A stretch of DNA of 64,000 nt, from the NCBI GenBank assembly GCA_947561715.1, contig OX387200.1:18292501-18356500 (forward strand), given 5' to 3'. Below are positions 1-11,274 of this stretch, one piece after another; positions within the stretch are counted from its first letter, which is position 1; the number at the start of each line of letters is the position of its first letter. A program made the translations under genes and the position numbers. The DNA comes from Ascidia mentula. Lineage: Eukaryota; Chordata; Ascidiacea; Phlebobranchia; Ascidiidae. The notes under the pieces are model-generated. The model saw nothing but the letters and a program-made list of their open reading frames with translations. It made no database searches and was not told the DNA's origin.

Positions 1-542
1 GCATCACATGTGCTTCTGCCTTCGAGCAGTTCGCCGTAGAAAGTTTGGGCAACCAGTTTCCATGCTGTCTCCGGGACGGGCCACATTGAGAAGAGAAGGC
101 TCCGAACCCCGGAGGCGAAAAAAGCCGCGGCGAGGATGGTGGCAGAGGATGCTAGAGCGTTATTATGATCCACTGTCCCGTGGGCCTTACAGAGATATGA
201 AGAACCCAATATGACAAGCTTGGCTTTATTCAGATCTAACGCGAGCACGTCAACGTCCCCGATCACGTGATCCGCCAAGTCGACGATCGTTGCGGGGGAC
301 GCCACTTCCACAGTGGGGGTTGCGAGCGAAAATTCGTCGATTTCGCTACGAGGCATTTCGTCGCTTTGTCCGTCGCTACACAGAACCACACCCACTGGAG
401 GGCTCCAGGATGTGTGGCAGGCAAAGTGGAGAACCTCGGCGTTTTCAAGTTCGGCTAGGATTTGGCCCTTGATTGCTGCGCGGCCTGTGATTGGTTCGAC
501 GCGCAGAAGTCCACCAATCAGATTCGCTTCTTCATCGGCGGC
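1..542 (-). CDS. TTC28: TTC28 exon 13 (CHAT domain), runs off the window
   Basis: Residues 1416-1595 and beyond. It holds the CHAT histidine motif HFACHTSW (His1458), KLVILGSS where the nucleophile would sit, and FFASGVRSLLFSMWPVPETA, the usual end of the domain. Acceptor TTTACTTACAG|GCC at 546-543. The reading frame is open at base 1, so the true exon end is outside. Confidence 0.94.
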
Positions 543-3500
543 CTGTAAGTAAACATGTCATGGGTTGGTGGAATTACGATGCCACATTTTTATCATAACT
601 GTTGCTTTGTTACGGTTCTACGTTACGAAATTATAATTGATGATTAAGTTATATATATAAGGGTTTGGGTTATCACCTATCTATCACAAACTATAATTTT
701 CAAACGCAAAATTGTACGAAAGTTTTTATTTTCGTATTTAAACAGACTCCACATATTACGGCCAAAACAAGAAATTACCAATATATCAGTTCAATAAGAA
801 ATGATACAGAACAAAATCATCGTACCTGGGATCCATTGTAACCCCGATCTTGAAGCGAGACGGGCAAGAGCGGGTTTCCAACCACCAACCCTCGGCGGAA
901 GCTCATCGGGTGTTCGTGCGACTCAGAAGAGTTTGTAAGTGCGTCGAATGAGTTCACGGTAGTTAGGACAAAGTTCTCAGAGAGGAACCGGTCGCTGGGC
1001 CGCTTTTTCAGTATGCAGAAGGGGACTAGAGCAAGAACACCGTCGACAACCAAGCGTAGTTTGGTTTGTGCCAACTGGGCGTTACCAAATTTACGCATAT
1101 TTGAGTCGAACGGCCCAAAGAGAAGTTCGTTGAGCGAATACAAGGGGGATTTGCTGCTAAAATCATTGACCACGTCGCTTGACAGAAGCGGACCATTGTC
1201 AGTGGCAATATGCTCGTAATGCGAGTGATATTTGGAATGGATATTGAGCAGACGTGAGAGTATTGACGATACACAGTTTTCTGACTTATCAGAGAGCGGG
1301 GAAAAACCTTCGCTTTCGCCGTCAGTGTTTTCCACCCCCAAGCTTTGACGCAACGCAAGTATGAGCGAACTCAACGTGTCGCCGCCTGATTGGTCAATCA
1401 CTCGCTTGCATTCGGAATGCAGCACGTCCCCATCCGGAGTGACGAGCCATCGATAGAGATGGCCTGACGATAGACAGGAATAAAACAAAACCGATTTCAT
1501 CTCTTTGCAGTATTCTTTCATTTCCTTAAGACTGGTGCTGGATGAACGTTCAACTCCTCGACACAATCTCGCTGGAAATGACTTTAGCTTCTCGGCAACC
1601 TCAAGCGCTTCGCCGTGACGTCCCGTCTTGGCCAGTACGTGTAACAGGGTGGCCATGCACATGCACATGGTGTCGTAAATTCCCAACCCGGCTTCGCACG
1701 TCCTTAAATTCGTGTCACCCGGATTAAACTCAGCGAACAATTGTCGGCAGGTGTCCTCAGCGAGCACAGCGGCCTTTCGCATATGCTCCGTCGCCGAGAT
1801 TTCGTTGCCGCAAGCCAGCATCGCCACGCCGAGGTAGTGGCGAGTTTTGGCGACAAGCTCCGCGCTGGTTGAGTCGTTGTGAAGAAGCATAGCTTGTTGG
1901 AGGAGCAACGCCGCACGGGAGTAGTCGCCACCAGGAAGGAGGAGCGTATTCCTGTGCGGAAAACTGGTATTAGGGTTACAGTTGCACAACAAAGGTTAAT
2001 TCAGGGCTTGTGTCGTGTAAACGAAACAATCATTAAATGTGTCGAAAAAATTCTAACATAACATTACCATTGAAGTTGATGTAATAACTACCCGACTGTT
2101 TAAAGTTTAAGCATGTCGCTTGTATTTCAAAAGTTTTGGCTTACAATACAATCTAAAACTAAAAAAAACTAATATCACACTATTAGTTCAGACAGAAAAT
2201 CACAAAATGGGATGATTTTTTTAATCGCAACAGTGATACACACGAGCATCGAATGTTATTTTACATTACGCCATTCCAAACGTAGAATATATAGTGTTAC
2301 ACCTTACACGCTATGTATTTCCGGCTCAAGATGGTGAAGGCTATACGGCGTATAATTGACCACCATCGGAGGATCGGTCACGCCTTGCAGGCCCAGGTTC
2401 TACTTACACAGCGCAAAGACCTATCAATTTACATGTTTGCCATTCTCGCCACCGCCGTAAAACAACTCCAATTCCTATTACATAATTCAGTACGATTAAC
2501 TTCAGACATACCTGCCGATTCCATACAGAGCAATCTGCTTCGCCACTTCATCGTTCTGCTCGTTGGCGATAAATAAATGCTGCTCCTGGTGAGCTATCGC
2601 ACCTTCCCGATTGCCCATCTCCTCGTACACAGCAGCTAAGTTGCCGTGCGCTCGACCCTGGCAAGGCTGGTTGTCTCCCTTCTGCGATATCTCCAAGTCG
2701 AGCTTGTGGAAATTTAGCGCGTTCTCCCAGTCCTCCATGGCTTGGTATACGCTCCCTATGCCACATGCGGCGTCCGCGGTCACAGTTTGGTCGCCGGAGT
2801 CGACGCCAATCTTCATTTGCCGCTTCAGATACTCGATCGCTTGTTCGTGTTTCCCGCAAGCCGAAAGCGCAAGCGCCAGATCCCCTAAAGCTGATGCGGT
2901 GAGATCGGCGTCTCCAAATTGCTCGCACACGATCAAGCGTTGCTGGTAGAACTGCGCGCCCTGCTCTACTTTGTGTAGCTGCATATGAGCGCCAGCCAAG
3001 CCCTTGAGGGACTTCTCCATGAGCGGGAGATTACGCAGTTCTGTGGACACGTCAAGTGCGATCTGGTGATTCGCCACAGCCTCTTCGTGCTGCTCCAACG
3101 CTTCACAACACTTGCCGATGTTGCAAAAAGCTTTGCACTTTTCAATGCGCGATGACTTGCCTTTGGCGGTCAACAGACCATCGGTTTGCTTCTCAAAATG
3201 CTCTCGAGCGTTTTCAAAATCGCACATGTTTGTGAAAGTAATGGCCAAGTTGCAGTGAGCCTGCGCGACGGTGGCAATATCATTTGAGGCGATAGCAAGT
3301 TCGAGTTGGCGCTCATAGCACACTAGTGCACTGCCAAAGCGTTCTAGAGCGGTAAGGGTGGCACCAAGACGACCCTGGGCTTTATATTCGACCTTCGAGT
3401 CTTTCACGCTACTGCGGTAAATGTCCACTTCACGTGTGTGTAGTTCAATTGCTTGGTCCAGGTGACCAAGTCCACGTAGAGTGGTACCTAGAGACGCACA

Positions 3501-6500
3501 CGCCTGAGCTGTCAACACAGAGTCGTTGCTTTGCTCAGCAAGAGAAAGTTGCTGTTGGTAAAAACCGGCCGCTTGACTAAGCTCCTGTTTGACTGCAAAT
3601 ATATCGCCCAAGTTCCCGAGCGCCTTAAACTTACCCCTCGTACTTTTCAGTTCAGTCGAAAGCTTGAGAAACGTGTTCTGGCAGTCGAATGCAAGATCGA
3701 ATTGCCCCAACTCCTTCCTTGCTAGGCCAAGATTGCAATACGCCCTGGCCATGGCCAACTTGTCTTGACACTGCTCTGCGACCACGACGCTTTGTTCGTA
3801 GCTGTCTGCCGCTTCTTGGTAGCGCTTAATCGAGAAATTGGCGAAGCCTAGGTTGTAAAGGGCGCGACATTGGCCGGATTTGTCCGGTTCGCGGCTTACT
3901 AGTTGGAGATATTCGTGGTACAATTCCATCGCCTCGGAGTAGCGACCCAAGGTGTTGTGAAAGTTTCCGAGATTCATAAGTGCTCGGGCTTGGTTTGAAA
4001 CGTTGCCGATTTGCTTGGCTAGGTCGTATTGGCATCTGTCGACGAAAATTACAAGGGTCAGTCCTGTTTCAAAGATCTGTAATGTTGATTAATTTCAAGA
4101 TTAAAGTCCCGCGTCATAACAAAAAACATTGCTAACAACAAGCGGCATGGGATATATGGCAAAGGCTGGGGAGTATCCAACAATCTTCAAAAGTGCTAAA
4201 GTTTTTATAGTATTAAAATGTCTCGTCGGCCGATTGGCAAACCTTACTTAAACAAAAAATACGCCTTTAATCCAATTTCAATCGACCACTCAAGTAGTCG
4301 AATTAACTCGATTCCGCGAATCGATATCGAAGTTCGTGTAGAAACCTTTTACACTCACGTCTTTGATACACCAATAAACAAGTTTAAATATATGGTTTAA
4401 ATCGACTCAAGTTGCACGCTGACCAAGACACTGTTAACGTGTTGTATATTACACACATACATAGGCGTATCCAGGATTTTTTAAAAGGGGGTCCAAATTT
4501 TTTTGAAAATTCCCCGATTATCAGGCGTAAACTAAGGTTTGGTCGAGAATCGCAAAATTGTGGTCGAGAATCGCAAAATTGTGGTCGAGAATCGCAAAAT
4601 ACGAACGCCCGTGTTCGCGCGAATCGTCACATAAACGGTGGCTTCTTGGCTTGCGCAATTGTGTAACGCTATATGGAACACTCAATGCGAGTTTTTTCGG
4701 TAGTGCTTGTGCCGTAGTTTTATTACTACTACTTTCAAAGAAATGCTTGAATAGATTTGTAACCAAAAGGGATCAAACGTGGGCTTACGTTATCAAGAAA
4801 ACAAACAAATAAAAACTATTTTTCAAGCAGTAGCCTTATATTCCTCTTTGCAACTATATAAAGCGAGCGCTAAACAACAACAATGCAGCGGTATACAACA
4901 GCCATTTTGTATCGCAGTAGCGTTAATATAGCTTGCCTGTTTTTATTAATTAGAAAAGGCTAAAAGTCAACGGCCACAACCCTCAAGGGATCGCTACAGC
5001 AGATAATTTATGACTGGCTGGGCAATTAAGCAATCAATATAAACCGCCATAGCATAATCAACGCAGGCCCCTTACGTGGTGCTGTGGCATATGAGATAAT
5101 CAAACAGTAAAAAACGGCCAAACGGGATTTGAAACAACATTATTTTATACCTGTAATGGTGCAGCGCCCTGTCTTGAACTCTCAGCGCCTGATATGCGAC
5201 AGCAAGATTTCCATGGGTGCTGCATTCGGATTCTTTGTCGTTAATTTCGGTTGAAATTTCCAATTCTCGCAAGTGATAGTTGACAGCCTGGCACACGAAA
5301 GTCATTGCTATTAAATATCTCGAAGCATTATTGGCTGAGAGCCTGATACATTAAGGTATATGGACCACTCAGTTGTGTTATAGTTTGGTCTAAAAACACC
5401 TGTGTACAAACCTGTTCGTAGAGACCCATGGCGCTGTAGGCGTTTCCCATATTTCCGTATGCCCTTCCTTGACTTGCAACATCGCCGGTATTTTTAGCGA
5501 TGGTCAGGCACCTCGCTTGTAACTTCAACGCCAGCTCGAAGTCGCTCATCTAAAGCGAAGCAAAGGGATTTAAAATCCAAAATGTAGCCATTTGTGTGAT
5601 TATATTCGACGAAATAAGCAGTTTAACTTTTGAATTAAATGGAAGCAAGATTCTATTACAGTGGGACAGCAGTGTGGTTATCCCATAACTAGCAACAACA
5701 AAACCTTTCATGCCATGACAACGCCAGTGATTCTCCTTTGTATATTTTAATAAAATGGTAAATAGAGGACCTCGGCCATGGTTAAAGAGGTTTCATAAAT
5801 GCAACAAATCCCAATCACCTGGTGGTGCACAATGCCCAAGTTGGCACAAGCTCGTGCTTCAAGCGACTTATCGTTCGTCTCAAGCGCAATTTCAAGTAGT
5901 CGCTCATAGGTGGTTTTGGCAACATTCACGTCACCTGCAAGATCAGATATTGCTGTGTTAATACCAAAATGTTACGCATAAAGGATAATTGTGTTTGCCC
6001 AAGCTATTTTTACTTCATGTTCAATGCTATAAGGGATAGGTGGGCTCGTCAATGATCAAAAAACTGACCATTAGCAAAAGGTACGACACATGCGCTATAC
6101 GGTACTTAGACACTTTGGCGGCCTTCTTTGGTTCTACTAATTCTGTCCACCAATGTGTGTGGCTCTTTACATAGTTTCCATAACCAAAAATCATCCAGGA
6201 CAATACAAAAAGGGCAATGTATATCAGAAAATGAAAAAAAAATAATTTTTCCCACCCTTTTGCCTTGCTGCGTAACCAAGAGATACCAACGTCTTCGATT
6301 CGCTTGAAGTGTCACGTACTCGCTTGGCGAGCTCGGCAGCCTTCTGTAAACAGGATGTCTCTTCCAGGGGCCTGTATTCAATTAAAAGTCCCAGTTAAAA
6401 AACCTGGAATTTAGTTTGTGGACACAACACACGTGATCACTAACTTGCTGGTAGTGAAATATTCATGAGTCCTGTGTCGATAGGCTAAATTTAGACCAGC

Positions 6501-9062
6501 AATTGCACATACAACTACATCTAACAGGACAATTACGTAGCTTAATCGACTTACTACAGAACAAGCATACTTGTTAAGCTGTTTGTAAACGGCGGCGACA
6601 TCAAAATAAGCTTGCATCTCCTCTTTTCCGTCGTCTTTAAGATGATCAGACGCCAATCTCAATCTTTCTTTCTGGTGCTTTAGTGCAGCTTGCGGGTCAC
6701 CCAGTAACAAATGACACTGAGCCACTTTGTTTAACTCCTTGCATCTTAGTGAATAGTCCTTAGTCTGGGATGCGATTTCCACAGCCATGGAATGATGGTG
6801 TAGTGCATCTGCATTGTCACCCAGGGCAGAACACACAAGGCCTAAACCTCCGTAAGCAGATGCAGTCAATCGCTTGTGCTGAAAAGTAAGTCTGGGTTTA
6901 ACGCTGTGTTCAAAGGTAAATAACTGCATTTAAAGACAGACAAAAATGTTTAACTGTGTCATTTCGCTATATATACTGAATTACAAAACATAAAACTATG
7001 GGAAACAACCTATATTGGATGGACAATGTGCAGATGCTTAAACAGCAGTTGCCACAGTCAGGTTAAAATTTCATACTTTGATGTTTTGAGCAACTATGAG
7101 CTGTGATTTATATGATGCTGCTGCTTCTTCCAGTCTCCCCTGGAATAAGTGGGCTGCTGCTAGGTTGCTGTGAGCCCTGCATTCGCCAGGAGGGTCAGCA
7201 AGCTGTTGTGAAACCACAAGGTCGTCTTTCATGTAGGCAATAGCTCTGTACAAATAACAAGTGTATAACTTAAATTTTTTGATGTGGTTGTAACTAAGTC
7301 AACAAGTTAGGTCAGGGCATAGGAATGCACCATGGGATTGTGGGAATACTTGGAATGCCAACACAATGAAAACATGGAAGAAATAGTAATGTTACAGCTG
7401 ACAGTTTTTACTTTTTCACTTGATGGAATATTTTCTAGGCTTTATGTGTTTGGTTAGAAGAAAAAAAATTTGCCACATAAGTTCTTTGCAAAAAGGTCCA
7501 CAATTACTAAAATAGTAAATGAACTAAGTTTGGGAATATTTCACAAAGAAATTCTATGTTAGTTATGTGGTGAAGTGCAGTGCACGCGAACAGTGCACTC
7601 AAGCATTCACAAATCCCTACTTAGAGACTCAGAAGCCTGTCATGCACAAAAATAAACATAATCAATCCAAATACTTAAAATCGACAAACACCTCTCATAT
7701 TGGTCCAATGACCACAGAGCGCTGCTGAGAGCCGAAAAGACCGAGCCTTTCAGTTTGAGACTAGAAGTGCCAATTGAAATGGCACATTCCAGAACCTTCA
7801 ACAACAAAAGATGGACAACTGGTTGAAAGTGGAAGTGAAAACAAACACAGACATTGTGATAGCATCAGGAGGACGGAGGGCTGGAATTGTCATGTAAAGT
7901 ATGTTGTGATTACCCTTCATTGAATAGCATTCTACCAATCAATGTAATTAATGATTCAGCTTTGCAAATATTACAAGTCTCTTGATAAAACTAATCCAAA
8001 AACATGTGTTAAGTTGTTTATTTTCAGCCCGAAGGCAATCAAATTTATATGGAGAGCAGTTAGGGTTAAGGATTTGTCATTCCACTACAAATAAAATCAA
8101 TAAATAAACAAAAAAATTATCATACAATCCATTAAACAAACGTCCAACAAACTCACCTCAACAGCTTCACTGGTGGCATTGTGAGCAAGCAAATCTTGTC
8201 CAATTACTGATGTAATGACAAACGGATTGCTATCCAGACCCATTTCTTTTAGTTGTTTTAACACAGGTTGCAGAGACACTACATTCATAGAAAAAAATAG
8301 TATAAATTGATTTTATTCTGAATTGAGAGCAAAACAAATCATTTCTACTAAAACTCTTTCAATACGACTTGGGCTCACAGTATCCTCAAAATTTTTAGCA
8401 TAGCTTTCGTGTAACTAAAAAACTAGTGTTACAATTACCCTTCAGTTTAGTATTCAAGGCAGCTTCAGTAAGTACATTCAGATAAACTGGGTTTTTAGTG
8501 TCCAATGCCATGGCCTTGGAAAAAGATACAAGAGCTTGAAATGGCTTCCCAATATGCTGAAGAGCCACTCCCAATCTGAAGTAACCCTGCAAACATGTTT
8601 GAATAAAAATAACTAAGTGTTGTAAACGAAAAACAAAAAGGTTTTAAAGAATTGTGAATCATAAAAAAAATATTAAATTAGTGACCTAAATGGTGGCACA
8701 TAACAAAACTTTTAACACAATAAAACAACGTGATGATAAATAAGTATTGCAACTTTATTCAACCCTTTACACAGTAGTGCAGCCATTTTTGCTGAAAAGA
8801 TTACAAAATAGGAACTACTTTATACCACTGAATAGGTCTGGTCAAGCTTGGTGGAGTACTCAGCATCTTGTAGTGCTTCCCTGTATTTTTTCAGCTGGAC
8901 TCTGGCAGCAGATCTGCTTCCATACACAGCACAATTGTGTGGTTCGACCTGGATCGCTGCAGTATAGAGACCCTCTGCCTGCCCGTACTTGCCATTGTTG
9001 CAAGCGATATCGGCTTCATTGACAATGGTCGTAAATGAGACTTTGCCTCTGTTCAATGGCAT
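1..9062 (-). CDS. TTC28: TTC28-like TPR/CHAT scaffold protein, partial (3' end beyond window)
   Basis: Seen: 13 coding exons on the minus strand, 5' to 3': 9062-8826, 8586-8439, 8278-8157, 7795-7692, 7245-7077, 6878-6571, 6371-6256, 5934-5819, 5549-5412, 5287-5151, 4035-2512, 1951-826, 542-1. All junctions are GT-AG and phase-compatible, giving 1,595 residues that stay open to base 1. An in-frame TGA lies 27 nt before the ATG. Residues 1-150 hold TPR motifs and a conserved SPFV-like block; about 170-1150 are tandem TPR units with the GRAYGNMGNAY type of signature; about 1200 onward is a CHAT domain. Known: vertebrate TTC28 has this order and about 2,480 residues, and is linked to midzone and midbody organisation in cytokinesis. 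The alignment with TTC28 is continuous from residue 1, so orthology is confident. Odd: exon 11 is 1,524 nt, far longer than the other TPR exons, and the CHAT cysteine position is not cysteine. Introns longer than 300 bp (1952-2511, 4036-5150, 5935-6255, 7246-7691, 7796-8156) show no further exon. Confidence 0.95.
826..1951 (-). CDS. TTC28: TTC28 exon 12 (last TPRs, start of CHAT domain)
   Basis: Residues 1040-1415. It begins NTLLLPGGDYSRAALLLQQA, ends the TPR array, then enters the CHAT domain (FYSCLSSGHLYRWLVTPDG; LVVDGVLALVPFCILKK; RRGLVVGNPLLP). Acceptor CGCACAG|G, donor TCCCAG|GTACGA. Confidence 0.95.
2512..4035 (-). CDS. TTC28: TTC28 exon 11 (large TPR exon)
   Basis: Residues 532-1039 in one 1,524 nt exon: roughly twelve tandem TPR units with recurring A.AYCNLG / KALGNLGDI / GRAHGNLAAVYEEMG signatures. 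It is uninterrupted, while the repeats before it are split every 100-300 nt, as if introns had been lost here. Acceptor GTCGACAG|A, donor GGCAG|GTATGT. Confidence 0.96.
4036..5150. other. TTC28 intron 10, with short tandem repeat
   Basis: A 1.1 kb AT-rich intron with no further TPR-coding segment on either strand that I can find. It carries a 21-bp tandem repeat (separate entry) and a run resembling DNA-transposon sequence near 4461-4520 that I could not resolve into an element. Confidence 0.6.
4541..4600 (+). repeat. 21-bp tandem repeat, nearly three copies
   Basis: Unit GGTCGAGAATCGCAAAATTGT occurs at 4541-4561, 4562-4582 and, incomplete, 4583-4600, with no mismatch in the shared bases. 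It lies inside TTC28 intron 10 and is probably a recent minisatellite. Confidence 0.92.
5151..5287 (-). CDS. TTC28: TTC28 exon 10 (TPR)
   Basis: Residues 487-531, AVNYHLRELEISTEINDKES then THGNLAVAYQAL. Acceptor GTGCCAG|GCT, donor TTACAG|GTATAA. The split Arg codon joins to CQYDLAKQIGNVSNQARAL of exon 11. Confidence 0.93.
5412..5549 (-). CDS. TTC28: TTC28 exon 9 (TPR)
   Basis: Residues 441-486, MSDFELALKLQARCLTIAKN then GRAYGNMGNAYSAMGLYEQ. Acceptor GCTTTAG|ATG, donor GAACAG|GTTTGT; phase 0 on both sides, so the exon equals one TPR unit. The first ATG here is internal, not a start. Confidence 0.93.
5819..5934 (-). CDS. TTC28: TTC28 exon 8 (TPR)
   Basis: Residues 402-440, DVNVAKTTYERLLEIALETN then EARACANLGIVHHQ. 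Acceptor CTTGCAG|GT, donor CACCAG|GTGATT. Confidence 0.92.
6256..6371 (-). CDS. TTC28: TTC28 exon 7 (TPR)
   Basis: Residues 363-401, PLEETSCLQKAAELAKRVRD then SKTLVSLGYAARQ. Acceptor AATACAG|G, donor AAAGG|GTGGGA; the split Gly codon is completed by exon 8. Confidence 0.9.
6571..6878 (-). CDS. TTC28: TTC28 exon 6 (TPRs)
   Basis: Residues 261-362, about two and a half TPR units (ASAYGGLGLVCSALGDNADA and onward). Acceptor TTTTCAG|CAC, donor AACAA|GTATGC, with the last codon split. Confidence 0.92.
7077..7245 (-). CDS. TTC28: TTC28 exon 5 (TPR)
   Basis: Residues 204-260, starting AIAYMKDDLVVSQQLADPPG, with ECRAHSNLAAAHLFQGRLEEA as the classic TPR consensus. Acceptor TTGTACAG|A, donor ATCAAA|GTATGA. 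Confidence 0.93.
7692..7795 (-). CDS. TTC28: TTC28 exon 4 (short)
   Basis: Residues 170-203, including SLKLKGSVFSALSSALWSL, one of the most conserved TTC28 stretches. The open stretch is too short for a long-ORF scan. I found it because exons 3 and 5 do not join in phase. Acceptor TTGAAG|GTT and donor GAGAG|GTGTTT restore the frame. Confidence 0.92.
8157..8278 (-). CDS. TTC28: TTC28 exon 3
   Basis: Residues 129-169, containing SLQPVLKQLKEMGLDSNPFV, the family block just after the N-terminal TPRs. Acceptor AATGTAG|TG, donor GAG|GTGAGT. Confidence 0.9.
8439..8586 (-). CDS. TTC28: TTC28 exon 2 (TPR)
   Basis: Residues 80-128, starting GYFRLGVALQHIGK, a canonical TPR helix. Acceptor is TTTGCAG|GGT and donor AAGG|GTAATT; it ends one base into a codon. 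Confidence 0.92.
8826..9062 (-). CDS. TTC28: TTC28 exon 1 (start codon, first TPRs)
   Basis: Encodes residues 1-79, beginning MPLNRGKVSF. A TPR helix pair is visible (ACNNGKYGQAEGLYTAAIQ, then a SRSAARVQLKKYREAL helix). The donor is read as GTG|GTATAA. This keeps the TPR spacing up to GYFRLGVALQ in the next exon; a donor one codon earlier would shorten the repeat. Confidence 0.9.
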
Positions 9063-9698
9063 TTCAAGACATATTTCTTGCTTTCAAAGTCTATTCTGAA
9101 CATAGTAACAGCACAATGGTTGTCTTAACTTGCTTATGTTCATTACACAGTTTAACCATAGACACCGCAATACTTCCACAATGTAAATAAAATCAGTCTA
9201 TTGATACATTATTCATACATTAAACAGAACAAATTTATTGTCATTGAAAAGCTTTTAAAAACTTTTAACTGTAAGCATTTGTTATTTACAATATGGCAGG
9301 TTTACCCAACCAGCAGCTACATTTATTGACAAACAAGGATCAGGAAAATTTGACAAAAAATAGTCTCTTTCAAGCTGATAATTACAACTCAACCCTTGAA
9401 TGGAAAACGATAATACAATGACCTTGTCCTTACAATAACCTAGCAAAAAATTACAGACAAATTTCCCACTTTTACAACCGAACTGTTCACCATTTAGCTT
9501 CAGTCAGAAGCTTCGTTCGTTGCCGATGGCGAAGGATTTTAAACGTAGGCTCAAGCACCCCACCAAGCGAATAATAAATTATATTCTTTTTTGCGCTAGA
9601 TGAAAATAACTATGTTCAATGGCCAGGATGTCCTGGGTTAAAATCCCGCTGCGGTCAAAAAAACATTACTTGAAGCAGTCGAACTTGTTCAGAGTTGT

Positions 9699-9728
9699 CC
9701 AAAAAAAATTCTTCCAAAAAAAATTCTT
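9699..9728 (+). repeat. 15-bp direct repeat, two copies
   Basis: Two perfect adjacent copies of a C2-A8-TTCTT unit (9699-9713 and 9714-9728) between TTC28 and ANKUB1. Probably replication slippage. Confidence 0.8.
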
Positions 9729-9950
9729 CAAATATTTTCCATTAGTTTATCCATTAGACTTCCTTTTCAAAAAATTTCGCACTAAAAGGAATTTTTATGA
9801 TGTCAAATGCTTATATTGGCCTGACTAAAAATCTAATTTTCTCTATGTCTGTCCTGTACATTTTAGTGGAGATGGGAACCACTGAAGTAGGAGGTAGTAA
9901 GACCTGGCCAGAAATCATACGAAAGATTCCTTACTTCATCAGGCATTCCT

Positions 9951-9956
9951 TTTATT
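9951..9956 (-). terminator. Likely ANKUB1 polyadenylation signal
   Basis: AATAAA on the minus strand, 113 nt downstream of the ANKUB1 stop codon. Position and strand fit, but transcript ends are not visible from sequence. Confidence 0.6.
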
Positions 9957-10068
9957 GTTTTTATTACGAATGAAAAACGCTAGACAAAAATATATTTCTA
10001 TATGTACTGGCTACATTAAGTGCATTTCAATGGCCATCACATTGAAAATGTCTTCGGGTAAAATTTTA

Positions 10069-11274
10069 TCAATGAGTATCTATGGCAGGCAGGGAGGAAG
10101 CACCTGGGCCGTGCCTCTTTTTTACCCCTCGCTTGGAAAGACTCACCGCAAGCTGCAATTGTTGTAACCAGCGCTTTTCGGTAAACTCGCTTGTCACCGC
10201 AAGGCATTGAACTGCGTGTTGGCGGGCTTGGGCGCCACGGTAGGTCTCAAAACGCCGCAAAGTGGCGTCGACCGGGTTTTCTAGGTTTTCGAATGGCGAC
10301 CAATAAAAGAAAGGCTTTAACTGACATTCCATGCTTTTAGGAGGCAGTGGTATTCCGCTATCCGCCACTTTCGGTTTGATAACTGGCGGTGGCTTTTTGC
10401 GTTTCACAGCAGGCTGCAAAGATCGAACCGAACTGTACGGTGTGTAAGTGAAAGGTGTTTGCTGACCGTCGTTCGATGTCAGGCTTTTGGAGTTTACGAA
10501 GCTGTCTGGCTTGAATGAAATACGCGAGTCCTTTCTTTTGATGCCATCTAACGGGGCCTTGGAAATTCCGCGCAGCTCCGCAACAACGGAATCATTGTCT
10601 CCTGCGTTTGCGGCGATACGCTTTGCTGTCGCTTGTCCATTGATTGCTGGTGGCAGTATACTTTCATTAGACGAAGTATTGTGGCCGCTACTTGAGTTCC
10701 CATTTTGTTGCTTTTTACGTCGTTGGTTACCGCTGCGCAGCATTTCGCGCTCATGCGAGAATCCTGTCTGCAGTGGAACAAGTCCCGATACGACGCTGTT
10801 GGATCTTGACACCGAAGAGCGAACGGAGGCGGCTGTGCGTGCTGAATTAAGACGGTTCCTGCTGCTCGTGGCAGACGATGTGGAAACCCTTCGGGCAGCG
10901 GAAGCGACGGAGGGCCGACGGCGACGAAACGACCTTAATTTCCTCTTTGCCATCGCGATAGCGGGCAAAACACGATCCGGCGATATCGCGGGTCTTGGAA
11001 CTTCGTCAAAAGCGAGCGAGTTGGCCGGCACTTTCGAAAATCCATCGATCAAAACCCCGGCGCCAACTAGGGCGCCTGCTTTTGGCGGCTTTCCTCTGTA
11101 CGTCGATTTGTCGGTGCCGTACTTTAACAGGGCCCTCGCTTTTGCCCTTTCGCTCCATTGCAGGATGCGGCAATACACTATTATTGAAACGGAAAAGTCC
11201 TTTGCCATCTTTCTGCCCCACTGTCGGACGATCAGGTACTCAAAGCAGTCGCGGTGTCGATATCGAAGCGTAAT
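10069..11274 (-). CDS. ANKUB1: ANKUB1 exon 6 (C-terminal)
   Basis: Residues 296-696. ITLRYRHRDCFEYLIVRQWG closes the ankyrin region; a Ser/Arg/Pro-rich linker follows. PFFYWSPFENLENPVDATLR and CLAVTSEFTEKRWLQQLQLA match the conserved tail. Stop TGA at 10071-10069. Confidence 0.95.
   Translation of the reverse strand: MTLRYRHRDCFEYLIVRQWGRKMAKDFSVSIIVYCRILQWSERAKARALLKYGTDKSTYRGKPPKAGALVGAGVLIDGFSKVPANSLAFDEVPRPAISPDRVLPAIAMAKRKLRSFRRRRPSVASAARRVSTSSATSSRNRLNSARTAASVRSSVSRSNSVVSGLVPLQTGFSHEREMLRSGNQRRKKQQNGNSSSGHNTSSNESILPPAINGQATAKRIAANAGDNDSVVAELRGISKAPLDGIKRKDSRISFKPDSFVNSKSLTSNDGQQTPFTYTPYSSVRSLQPAVKRKKPPPVIKPKVADSGIPLPPKSMECQLKPFFYWSPFENLENPVDATLRRFETYRGAQARQHAVQCLAVTSEFTEKRWLQQLQLAVSLSKRGVKKRHGPGASSLPAIDTH

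Larger units (their letters stand above)
9063..10068. other. Intergenic region between TTC28 (5' end) and ANKUB1 (3' end)
   Basis: Both genes are on the minus strand, so this must hold the TTC28 promoter and 5' leader plus the ANKUB1 3' UTR. Visible items: the likely ANKUB1 poly(A) signal at 9951-9956 and a 15-bp A-rich direct repeat at 9699-9728. No coding exon or clear TATA box was recognised. Confidence 0.6.

Noticed and set aside
4461..4520. Transposon-like terminus (GGCGTATCCAGG then A/T and G runs)
   Set aside because: Resembles ends of some DNA transposons, but I could not find the matching inverted end or a target-site duplication.
7796..7843. A CCAG acceptor at about 7800-7822 for TTC28 exon 4 with a longer exon
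   Set aside because: It would break phase with exon 3. The acceptor after TTGAAG at 7796 gives the correct phase and matches the family sequence directly.
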